Shown here: positions 1-4,980 of the stretch, piece after piece
How the letters are laid out: each line of letters opens with the position of its first letter
Position numbering within the stretch: the stretch's first letter is position 1
NCBI GenBank assembly: GCA_009918865.1
Contig: RGCY01000007.1
Location: forward strand, 1-19,770
Length of the DNA stretch: 19,770 bases
Direction: 5' to 3'
DNA from: Actinomycetota bacterium
Lineage (GTDB): Bacteria; Actinomycetota; Actinomycetes; S36-B12; UBA5976
The notes under the pieces: model-generated
Databases searched by the model: none
The model's input: the letters and a program-made list of their open reading frames with translations, nothing else
What the model was told of the DNA's origin: nothing
Made by a program: the position numbers and the translations under genes

Positions 1-1067
1 ACAGCGAGCCAGAACACATCTGGCCGCCATTGCGTCCATGTGAGATTGGCAAAACTTGGCTCGGGCGGCGGTGTGAACCCAAGAATTTGGCGCAAATCTG
101 TGAAGAAACCAATCTGTGCGTCTGGGTTCACAGGTGGTGCAGTTCGTGAGAGCGCAACCGACACAATGATGACCGCGCAGAACAGCAGTGCTTGGTTGCG
201 CAGCCACACAGATTTCACAACTCTGTCATCGGGGTGTTTGGTGGTCACCTTGCTCGATGACCAGCGGCTAGCAATCCACACAGCAGCGATGAGTGCGAGC
301 ACTTTCACCACAATCAATTGGCCGTACCGCGTGGTGAACAGTTGCTCCACATGACTCACGCGCACAGCGGCATTCACCACCCCACTGAGCACAACCAAGA
401 CAACACACACGCGAATCAAGGAAGTTATTCGTGTCGCGATGCTGGCGTTGAACTCAGTGTGGGGCAACGCCATCACGAGAACCGAGCCGACCCAGACACA
501 CATAGCGGCGATATGGAACGCCCAACTTTCGACTGCAGCCATGTGCCACTCGGAGTTTCCTGAGTGTCCTGTTGCTGCGCGGGCAATCACCACGACAGCC
601 GGGAGCAACGACAAGGTCAGCGCCGCAATGGTGCGCTGTGTCACAAGCGTCAGTGGTGCAAACACAACAAGTGCGCCAAGTTGCCACAACAGTGCCGTGC
701 CCAGTGTGGTCTGGGTAACGAAACTGAGCACTAGTGATGGTTGCCTCAGCACATCCACCGCACTCACTGCGAGCACATCGGCGGTCGTGGACACGGCAAA
801 GACCAAGGTGGCTGCGGCCGTCACGGCCGATGCGAAGCGAGCAACGCCAAGCATGCGCTGGCCCGCGGCGGTGATGATGCCGCTGACATTGGGAGTGGCG
901 ATGGCAAGCACCAAAGCCCCCACAAGGACCACCAACCCAGCGTCCATGAACACTCGGCTAGCCGCGAGTAGCGCACCGACCGTGCGGTCATCGGGGAGAA
1001 CGCTCGTCGCCGGGAACACGTGTGCAGCGTAGATGCCCCCGCAAAGCACCGCTGATGTCAGAGCCAC
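1..1067 (-). CDS. CopD-CtaG fusion membrane protein, 3' end beyond window
   Basis: Integral membrane protein of the actinobacterial type that joins a CopD (copper resistance) domain to a CtaG/Caa3 cytochrome-oxidase assembly domain. The visible part is a run of hydrophobic segments, beginning ALTSAVLCGGIYAAHVF and then VFMDAGLVVLVGALVLAIATP. The CopD core follows: HMAAVESWAFHIAAMCVWVGS, SGVVNAAVRVSHVEQL, and RYGQLIVVKVLALIAAVW. The last visible residues include PPEPSFANLTWTQWRPDVFW, which is the typical junction into the CtaG part, so that domain should continue past position 1. The frame is closed by a TAA 12-15 nt upstream of this GTG and the GTG has no ribosome binding site, so 1067 is only the first possible start in this frame. 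The true N-terminus may lie in the short overlapping frame at 1069-1152, joined by a +1 shift. Family assignment is from recognised motifs; the role in copper delivery is family knowledge. Confidence 0.8.
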   Translation of the reverse strand, partial: MALTSAVLCGGIYAAHVFPATSVLPDDRTVGALLAASRVFMDAGLVVLVGALVLAIATPNVSGIITAAGQRMLGVARFASAVTAAATLVFAVSTTADVLAVSAVDVLRQPSLVLSFVTQTTLGTALLWQLGALVVFAPLTLVTQRTIAALTLSLLPAVVVIARAATGHSGNSEWHMAAVESWAFHIAAMCVWVGSVLVMALPHTEFNASIATRITSLIRVCVVLVVLSGVVNAAVRVSHVEQLFTTRYGQLIVVKVLALIAAVWIASRWSSSKVTTKHPDDRVVKSVWLRNQALLFCAVIIVSVALSRTAPPVNPDAQIGFFTDLRQILGFTPPPEPSFANLTWTQWRPDVFWLA

Positions 1068-1068
1068 C

Positions 1069-1152
1069 TCAAGGTCTGCGTGTGTCGGTTAGCGGCACAC
1101 CTTTGAGCGCTGGGCGGAACTGTTTTGGCTGCGGTTGTGTGGGTTCATTCAC
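1069..1152 (-). other. 27-codon ORF, probable displaced N-terminus of the CopD-CtaG gene
   Basis: GTG-started frame of 27 codons (begins MNEPTQPQPKQF, ends DTRRP). Its GTG overlaps the stop of the PIN toxin gene by 4 nt (GTGA). An AGGAG lies 10 nt upstream of the GTG, inside the toxin's last codons. The peptide is Pro/Gln rich and ends with basic residues, as expected for the cytoplasmic tail before a first membrane segment. It stops at CCT-TGA, and a +1 shift there continues straight into the CopD-CtaG frame. It could be the real start of that protein (sequence error, natural mutation or programmed frameshift) or a leader peptide that couples translation to GTG 1067. I favour displaced N-terminus. 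Confidence 0.45.
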
Positions 1153-1751
1153 GCGTTCTCATCTCCTAAGTTGGACTGAACGAAGGGTTCAAGAAGGTCC
1201 GCGAGTTCAACGAAGTTGTGCACATCGCGCAATGCCGTGATGACATTCCGGGCCGTCATCGGAGGGCGTTTCGTTCTGCTCGCAATGGCATGAACTGCTT
1301 CGAGTGCTAGGCGAGTGTGCGCAGATGCAAGTGCGGCCGTGAATCTGCGCGGTTCGAGAACTTGGACGCCGAGTCGCGCCAAAACTGGTGAAACGGCAAA
1401 GCCTGCGCGCATGTCGTCCGTGACGATTGCGTCAGCTGCACCTAAGACAGCCGCATGAATCACATGAGAGTCCTGGGGGTCGACAAGTTCATAGGGATAT
1501 TCGAAATCGCGTGCTGCATTCATAGTTGAGCCGGGAAAAACTTCGACCATTCGTCTTATGAGTTGCATTCGGTCTGGTCTACGACTAAGGCGTTCATTAC
1601 GTTCATCTAGGCGTCTTAGTACGTATTCCAGTTCAACGAGCGTTCCGGAACTCCACAAAGGAACATACGTGCGTTGTGCAGCCAGTTGCAATAAGAAGTC
1701 ACGCTGCAGCCCGGGTACGAGCACACATGTGTCCAAGACTGCGCGCAGCAT
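1149..1751 (-). CDS. PIN-domain ribonuclease toxin (VapC-like)
   Basis: Protein of 200 residues with the acidic PIN active-site pattern: D7 in VLDTCVL, E40 in TLVELEYVL, D94 in DPQDSHVIHAA, and D112/D113 in AIVTDDMRAGF. This layout fits the PIN_3-like toxins, metal-dependent RNases that cleave RNA when freed from a partner antitoxin. A C-terminal extension of about 65 residues follows the PIN core. The ATG start is 28 nt after the stop of the HTH antitoxin gene, in the usual antitoxin-then-toxin order, and no better in-frame start exists. The end of the gene overlaps the short ORF that leads into CopD-CtaG. The RNA target cannot be told from sequence. Family is confident; toxicity is inferred from pairing. 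Confidence 0.82.
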   Translation of the reverse strand: MLRAVLDTCVLVPGLQRDFLLQLAAQRTYVPLWSSGTLVELEYVLRRLDERNERLSRRPDRMQLIRRMVEVFPGSTMNAARDFEYPYELVDPQDSHVIHAAVLGAADAIVTDDMRAGFAVSPVLARLGVQVLEPRRFTAALASAHTRLALEAVHAIASRTKRPPMTARNVITALRDVHNFVELADLLEPFVQSNLGDENA

Positions 1752-1779
1752 CTGCGGAGTCTGCGCATGTCTCGGTTAG

Positions 1780-2283
1780 TCATGCATGGTTGCGAGCCTC
1801 AGATATGAGTTCCGAAACATTTTCCACAGATGGGTATTCGTCGGAACTCTCAGCGATGAAGCGCGTACGCTTTTGGTACAGCTCATCGCGATAAGCCAGC
1901 ACGTCAGACAGGCGTACCCGTCGACGAATTGAGCCCGGCACATGAGCCGCTAGCTCTCCACGGTTGATAAGCGCGACGACTGTCGGTCTGCTCACGCCGA
2001 TGATGTCTGCCGCTTGCTGTGTGCTGATCTCTGAATCGCCGGGCACGACGATGACCGACTTTCCGTGACTTAGGGCTTCAATTACTTCGCTCAACGCAAG
2101 CCGCACGTCCATCGGCAGTGGCAATGCTCGTTGTCCTTCTGAGTCTGAAATGAGTAGGGACACGGATTGACCAAGGCCTTCGTGACCGAGACCCGATTTC
2201 ACCAGCGCTGCCAAATCAGAGCGCACTGCCTCATCGGCAGCCGGGGCGCGGTTCGTCTGCGAAGCAGTCACTTTTGTCGTCAC
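1780..2283 (-). CDS. HTH (excisionase/BldC-like) antitoxin of the PIN toxin
   Basis: Protein of 167 residues. Residues about 86-135 (STQQAADIIGVSRPTVVALI, then NRGEL, the RRRVRLSDVLAY wing and YRDE) form a helix-turn-helix of the excisionase/MerR-like HTH_17 type. The N-terminal half lacks a recognised domain, and the acidic C-terminus (ESSDEYPSVENVSELISEA) is a likely toxin-binding tail. The start is GTG at 2283, backed by AGGAG 8 nt upstream. It probably represses its own promoter, where two tandem 9-bp repeats sit over the -35 region (2337-2354). BldC-type HTH proteins are known to bind direct repeats in tandem, which fits. The pairing with the PIN gene 28 nt downstream is the main support for calling it an antitoxin. 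Confidence 0.78.
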   Translation of the reverse strand: MTTKVTASQTNRAPAADEAVRSDLAALVKSGLGHEGLGQSVSLLISDSEGQRALPLPMDVRLALSEVIEALSHGKSVIVVPGDSEISTQQAADIIGVSRPTVVALINRGELAAHVPGSIRRRVRLSDVLAYRDELYQKRTRFIAESSDEYPSVENVSELISEARNHA

Positions 2284-2325
2284 GACGCACTCCTCTCAGA
2301 CGATGTTTGCCCTAGCACCTCTGCG

Positions 2326-2354
2326 ACAGTAGCACAGTTACGAAAGTTACGAAA
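2326..2354 (-). promoter_or_regulatory. Promoter of the antitoxin-toxin operon
   Basis: On the minus strand, TTTCGT (2354-2349) and TACTGT (2331-2326) are separated by 17 nt, a standard -35/-10 spacing; TACTGT fits the TANNNT -10 of actinobacteria. Transcription would begin near 2319, leaving about 36 nt before the GTG with its AGGAG site. The -35 lies inside the tandem repeat. Not proven; the -35 is weak. Confidence 0.5.
2337..2354. repeat. Two tandem copies of GTTACGAAA, likely antitoxin operator
   Basis: Perfect head-to-tail duplication of a 9-bp unit (2337-2345 and 2346-2354), followed by one more G. It lies between the 56-residue gene and the antitoxin gene and overlaps the predicted -35. 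Its position and the HTH type of the antitoxin suggest autoregulation; this is inference. Confidence 0.6.
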
Positions 2355-2365
2355 GGTCGGCGGAA

Positions 2366-2536
2366 TCACTCCTCGATCGAGTCTCTCGAGCCGTCTGCCA
2401 ATTCGGCCGGCTCTTCGTCGCTCGTTAGGTCCGTCACCATCCGAGACCACAGTTGTCGACAGAACTCGAGTCGCTCTTCGTCTGTCATGTCAACCACGCG
2501 CTTGGGAACTTTGTAGAAGTGCTTCTTGTCGCTCAT
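2366..2536 (-). CDS. Small acidic protein of 56 residues, unknown function
   Basis: Begins MSDKKHFYKVPKRVVDMTDE and has a central ERLEFCRQLWSRM stretch that is likely helical, then a very acidic tail (TSDEEPAELADGSRDSIEE). Its ATG overlaps the stop of the upstream four-cysteine gene by 4 nt (ATGA), so it is probably translated by coupling as the last gene of a three-gene operon. No membrane segment or signal is visible. The single cysteine gives no metal site. The shape, a basic start followed by an amphipathic helix and an acidic tail, resembles small adaptor or inhibitor proteins, but I recognise no family. It is supported by the overlap and by coding-like codon use, not by homology. Confidence 0.65.
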   Translation of the reverse strand: MSDKKHFYKVPKRVVDMTDEERLEFCRQLWSRMVTDLTSDEEPAELADGSRDSIEE

Positions 2537-3174
2537 CGCAGCACCGTCGCAATCCGCGCACGCTGGTAGTCGCTCAATGTGACCGGTGACTCAGAGTCCT
2601 GCTGCTCGCACAGCACTCGCACAAGTGTAATGACGCCGTCGAGCCACGACCGAAGTTCGGGAAACGATTCCGATGCAACATCGGTGAGGATTGCAAGGGA
2701 CTGCACGCGGCTTGGTTGCAGTGACGCCACGATGTCCGCGACTGATGTTCTCGCATTTGCAAAATGTTGACGCACGGCCTCTCGCCGCGCTCGCGCTTTG
2801 CGCCGCAGGATGTTGTTCATGGTGGTGTAAACGCCATAGAACCCTGTGTCGTTGGGCCAGTGCAGTGTGTGCAGCGCGCAGGCCATCACATCGCGAGGTT
2901 GCTCATCAAGTCGACTGACCCAGATGTGTGGCAGAAAATGCGTGCTACCGGCTGCCGCGGCGAGCACATCATCCACTGCAACGCACGTGCTACACATCAG
3001 GCTTGGTGCAGCCGCCCAATCTTGAACACACAGTCCACACAAGTCTGGCTTCGCGATGCGCACATGTGCATTGGTGAGGACATTGACGATGTCTTCCACG
3101 GTGAGTTCTGACGGCTCGTCGTGGGTCGCGCGTGTTGCGCTGGAGACGCCTGCGCTTTCGGATGAGTGAGTCAT
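2533..3174 (-). CDS. Four-cysteine (zinc-ribbon-like) protein B, unknown family
   Basis: Protein of 213 residues, not recognised. A Ser/Thr-rich start is followed by a four-cysteine knuckle pair, C46-x2-C49 and C61-x2-C64 (LCGLC ... CSTCVAVDDVL), a likely zinc site. Next comes FLPHIWV, then a basic helix (NILRRKARARREAVRQHF, about residues 121-138) that could contact nucleic acid, then a helical C-terminal half. The cysteine block matches that of the next gene upstream: both read Cxx-C, 11-12 residues, CxxC-V-x-V-D, a Leu-Ala stretch, then FLP. The two are therefore probably distant paralogues from a tandem duplication. The ATG overlaps the upstream stop (ATGA) with AGGGG 9 nt before it, and the stop overlaps the ATG of the 56-residue gene. 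A DNA- or RNA-binding role is a guess. Confidence 0.75.
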   Translation of the reverse strand: MTHSSESAGVSSATRATHDEPSELTVEDIVNVLTNAHVRIAKPDLCGLCVQDWAAAPSLMCSTCVAVDDVLAAAAGSTHFLPHIWVSRLDEQPRDVMACALHTLHWPNDTGFYGVYTTMNNILRRKARARREAVRQHFANARTSVADIVASLQPSRVQSLAILTDVASESFPELRSWLDGVITLVRVLCEQQDSESPVTLSDYQRARIATVLR

Positions 3175-3941
3175 GCGAGTTCCCCTTCGTTCTCGATGAT
3201 GAGTTGTTCAACATGTGTGCGCGCCCAGGGTGCGTGCACGAGCGTGTAAGCCAGGTAGGCATCCAATGAGCGAGTGATGCTCGGGCTGTGGTCGTGTGCC
3301 CAATCGGTGTAGGCCATGGGTTGGCCAGTGGGGAGTTCTCGCAAGCGCACAAGCAGCCGCAGATTTGACTCGAAGAGTTGCTGCATTTGGTGCCAAAGTT
3401 CGCGTTCCAAGGTTCGGTGCATGCGTGTATCAGCAGGTGTGCGAGAAACTTGAGGCACGAGTGTGCGCACCATTTGACAGCGATTCACAGTGCCGAAACG
3501 GCGCGTGGTCGGCAGGAATCGTGCGGCTTGGAATTGCTTTGCAAGGAGTCGATCAACGCTCACACAGTGCGCACACACACGTCGTGTGCGGACATCGACC
3601 AACCCTGTTAGGCACATCTGACACAGCGCGAGTTTCGGATCGCTGACGATGCCTAGTTCGGGGTCAACAACCAGGTTTTCTGGCGCCTCGACCACAGCGA
3701 GTTGCGGCTTCTTTGCACGAGGTAGTGCTGTGAACGCTTCTCCATCGCCGTGGCGAAGTGCCGTTGCAATCTCGGCGAACGCAGCATCAACCTGCGCGGC
3801 TGTGAGGGGGTTCACCGCTGTTCGCGGCGTGGCCTGTGATTCGGCTTGCACGGATTCGTCGCTGCTTTGTGGGCGTGACTGCGCATCGGCATGGGTTGAC
3901 TCATCTGCTCCGTCATCACGGGCAGGTGGTTCGACATTCAT
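3171..3941 (-). CDS. Four-cysteine (zinc-ribbon-like) protein A, unknown family
   Basis: First gene of the three-gene operon, 256 residues, not recognised. The first 45 residues are acidic, Ser/Ala/Gln rich and probably disordered. A helix (AAQVDAAFAEIATALRHG) follows, then the cysteine block C107-x2-C110 and C123-x2-C126 (LCQMC ... CAHCVSVDRLL), then FLP at 142-144 and a helical C-terminus rich in Arg/Leu (RTLERELWHQMQQLFES, LRLLVRLRELP). The frame opens at 3992, but the ATG at 3941 has AGGAG 7 nt upstream, so I chose it. Expression is likely from an unmapped promoter in 3942-4130, just after the strong terminator at 4134-4177. Shared cysteine block with protein B suggests the two work as a pair. 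Function is unknown. Confidence 0.75.
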   Translation of the reverse strand: MNVEPPARDDGADESTHADAQSRPQSSDESVQAESQATPRTAVNPLTAAQVDAAFAEIATALRHGDGEAFTALPRAKKPQLAVVEAPENLVVDPELGIVSDPKLALCQMCLTGLVDVRTRRVCAHCVSVDRLLAKQFQAARFLPTTRRFGTVNRCQMVRTLVPQVSRTPADTRMHRTLERELWHQMQQLFESNLRLLVRLRELPTGQPMAYTDWAHDHSPSITRSLDAYLAYTLVHAPWARTHVEQLIIENEGELA

Positions 3942-4016
3942 TGGCGTTCTCCTCGCTCTTCTGCTCTCGCAGCTGATCTCTCCTCGGAGCACCGTGCGCG
4001 GGTTGCGCGGTTGCTA

Positions 4017-4044
4017 GGCAGCCAGCCGAGTACCTACGGCTGCC
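4017..4044. other. Hairpin in the 5' region of the four-cysteine operon
   Basis: GGCAGCC (4017-4023) is a perfect complement of GGCTGCC (4038-4044) with a 14-nt loop. It lies 76 nt upstream of the ATG at 3941 on the coding strand's leader. It could be an RNA leader structure or an operator. No T-run follows, so it is not a terminator. Otherwise 3942-4133 shows no gene. Confidence 0.3.
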
Positions 4045-4133
4045 ATTCGTGATCGGGATTCAGTTGTGTGGTCGTGCTGTGATGCCGGCGAAGGCCGCGT
4101 GTGCGTGGCGTGGTTGGCAACCTTCGTGGGGTA

Positions 4134-4177
4134 GAACCCCGGGTCGGCGTGGGCTATTCCCGCACCGCCCGGGGTTT
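4134..4177 (-). terminator. Strong hairpin terminator, perhaps bidirectional
   Basis: AACCCCGGG (4135-4143) pairs with CCCGGGGTT (4168-4176). The stem continues inward through CGGCGTGGG and CCCGCACCG with one bulge, one mismatch and one wobble, around a CTATT loop. It starts 17 nt after the stop of the small basic ORF on the minus strand and separates that unit from the four-cysteine operon. The T-rich tail is better on the plus strand (TTTCTT) than on the minus (TTCT), so it may serve both, although no plus-strand gene precedes it. Confidence 0.6.
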
Positions 4178-4193
4178 CTTGTTGAGTCGGATG

Positions 4194-4430
4194 TCAGTTG
4201 TTCGCTTTGACCCGCCAGTAGCCGGTCTTGCGAGGGTTCATCGACCCCGGCTTGCGAAAGCCACGGTCGTTGGGTGCTGCTGCCTGGCGTTTAGCCAGGG
4301 CCTTGAGGGTTTTGCTGTGGTGCTTGCCCACTGTGCTCCTTGGTCGATTGGCCTGCAATGTGGCGCGTTCGTCCGGGGAAGGTTTGCCCACCTCGCAGAC
4401 GTCGCGATGCCCGAAGGCATGACTGCCCAC
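4194..4430 (-). CDS. Small basic protein of 78 residues, unknown function
   Basis: Lys/Arg-rich ORF, not recognised. The C-terminal half (GKHHSKTLKALAKRQAAA, then NDRGFRKPGS and PRKTGYWRVKANN) is strongly positive, as in RNA- or DNA-binding small proteins. Third codon positions are mostly G or C, as in the neighbouring real genes, and a strong terminator hairpin begins 17 nt after the stop; these two facts are the case for it being expressed. The start is doubtful. The GTG at 4430 has no ribosome binding site and sits in the 3' arm of a perfect 8-bp hairpin. The same frame runs back to a TGA at 4473-4475, the stop of a 9-codon ORF that does have a good ribosome binding site. It may be under translational attenuation, or a gene broken by that TGA. 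Confidence 0.45.
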   Translation of the reverse strand: MGSHAFGHRDVCEVGKPSPDERATLQANRPRSTVGKHHSKTLKALAKRQAAAPNDRGFRKPGSMNPRKTGYWRVKANN

Positions 4431-4446
4431 TCGCGGATGCGAGTGG
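4427..4446 (-). promoter_or_regulatory. Perfect hairpin covering the start codon of the small basic ORF
   Basis: CCACTCGC (4446-4439) and GCGAGTGG (4434-4427) form an 8-bp stem with a 4-nt loop on the minus strand. The GTG start at 4430-4428 is inside the 3' arm. It begins 26 nt after the stop of the 9-codon leader ORF. This is the geometry of leader-peptide attenuators, though function is inferred. Confidence 0.45.
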
Positions 4447-4472
4447 TTATCAAGTGAGTGATGGGCGAGCGG

Positions 4473-4502
4473 TCACAAGACCGCGGCAGCGATGATGTTC
4501 AT
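4473..4502 (-). CDS. Nine-residue leader ORF (MNIIAAAVL)
   Basis: ATG at 4502 with AGGAG 8 nt upstream, followed by nine mostly hydrophobic codons and TGA. It is the best ribosome binding site in the 4194-4760 stretch. The frame after the TGA is the same as that of the small basic ORF. It may be a regulatory leader peptide, or the true start of the downstream gene cut by a stop. Too short for any family assignment. Confidence 0.35.
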   Translation of the reverse strand: MNIIAAAVL

Positions 4503-4761
4503 CGGTGGTGCTCCTGGCTCTAGTTCCAACATCTTCATCTCTGAAGTGCCGGCCAATCTCCCTCAGACCACCGATTGAGCTACCGGTTGGTGAACGCCAG
4601 CCGAGGGCCTTAACGCGTTCGTCTTGATTGTGAGAAGAGTGTAACTACGGTGGCTGAAATTGCAATAGTCGGTGGTTCTACAGCCTCTGTTGGTGATGTC
4701 TCGATGTCAATGCGTTCTTATCGCTGGTTCTCTCGATTTGCATCGCATTTACATCAGACTG
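4503..4761. other. Gene-free stretch with promoter and tRNA-like motif
   Basis: No convincing gene on either strand. The minus strand holds a promoter (4638-4665) for the small unit and, in the presumed 5' leader, TAGCTCAATCGGT (4582-4570), which matches a tRNA D-arm consensus. No acceptor stem, anticodon arm or T-loop can be completed around it. A 47-codon plus-strand frame from 4650 has no ribosome binding site. Confidence 0.5.
4638..4665 (-). promoter_or_regulatory. Promoter of the leader-ORF/small-protein unit
   Basis: TTGCAA (4665-4660), 16-nt spacer, TACACT (4643-4638) on the minus strand. Each hexamer matches its consensus at four of six positions. Transcription would start near 4631, giving a leader of about 130 nt before the 9-codon ORF and ending at the terminator 4134-4177, a transcript of roughly 500 nt. 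Confidence 0.45.
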
Positions 4762-4896
4762 CTAGTACGACACTTGGTCGACATTCCAGTTGAGTAGCAC
4801 TTCACCGAGCTGCTCATTGAGAATTTCTTCAGCGGCTTCTTGGTCCTCGGCTTGCACGGTGAATGTGAATGAGCCGCGAAATTCGAATGTGTTCAT
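4762..4896 (-). CDS. Small protein of 44 residues, unknown function
   Basis: Begins MNTFEFRGSFTFTVQAEDQE and continues AAEEILNEQLGEVLLNW, ending in VSY. The pattern of an alternating beta-strand start (FEFRGSFTFTVQAED) and an acidic helix (QEAAEEILNEQL) is coding-like and resembles short phage or plasmid proteins with a beta-alpha fold, such as DpnD/PcfM-type domains; that likeness is weak. An exact AAGGAGG lies 6 nt before the ATG, the strongest ribosome binding site in the window. It starts 84 nt after the HNH gene on the same strand, so it may share its transcript or have its own promoter. No membrane segment or metal site is seen. Confidence 0.7.
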   Translation of the reverse strand: MNTFEFRGSFTFTVQAEDQEAAEEILNEQLGEVLLNWNVDQVSY

Positions 4897-4927
4897 TTGA
4901 GCCTCCTTGCCACGGAGTCTGCTGGAG

Positions 4928-4938
4928 GTGTCTGACAC
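4928..4938. promoter_or_regulatory. Small palindrome GTGTCTGACAC upstream of the 44-residue gene
   Basis: Five-base arms GTGTC/GACAC around one base, 32 nt upstream of the ATG. This is a possible operator; it is short enough to be chance. Confidence 0.2.
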
Positions 4939-4980
4939 TGACGTTGGGCTTATTCCATGTCATTGCCGTGGTACCAAAAA

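Noticed and set aside
40..1032. Several plus-strand ORFs of 70-200 codons over the CopD-CtaG region
   Set aside because: They are shadows of the minus-strand membrane protein; their Ser/Thr/Ala-rich translations have no domain and no ribosome binding sites, whereas the minus frame shows the CopD motifs.
4238..4453. Alternative minus-strand ORF of 71 codons in another frame
   Set aside because: Poorer codon use than the 4194-4430 frame and stops well before the terminator; no ribosome binding site.
4101..4457. Plus-strand ORF of 118 codons opposite the small basic ORF
   Set aside because: No ribosome binding site, and it crosses the strong terminator hairpin; codon pattern and terminator placement favour the minus strand.
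4194..4502. UGA readthrough or selenocysteine joining the 9-codon ORF to the small basic ORF
   Set aside because: The reading frame is continuous but there is no SECIS-like element at the UGA that I can identify, and attenuation or simple gene decay explains it with fewer assumptions.
4570..4582. A complete tRNA gene around the D-arm-like motif
   Set aside because: No pairing acceptor stem, no 5-bp anticodon stem with 7-nt loop and no TTCGAAT-like T-loop could be found at the right distances.
4650..4793. Plus-strand 47-codon ORF starting MAEIAIVGGS
   Set aside because: Weak upstream signal, overlaps the end of the better-supported 44-residue minus gene, and has no conserved-looking motif.
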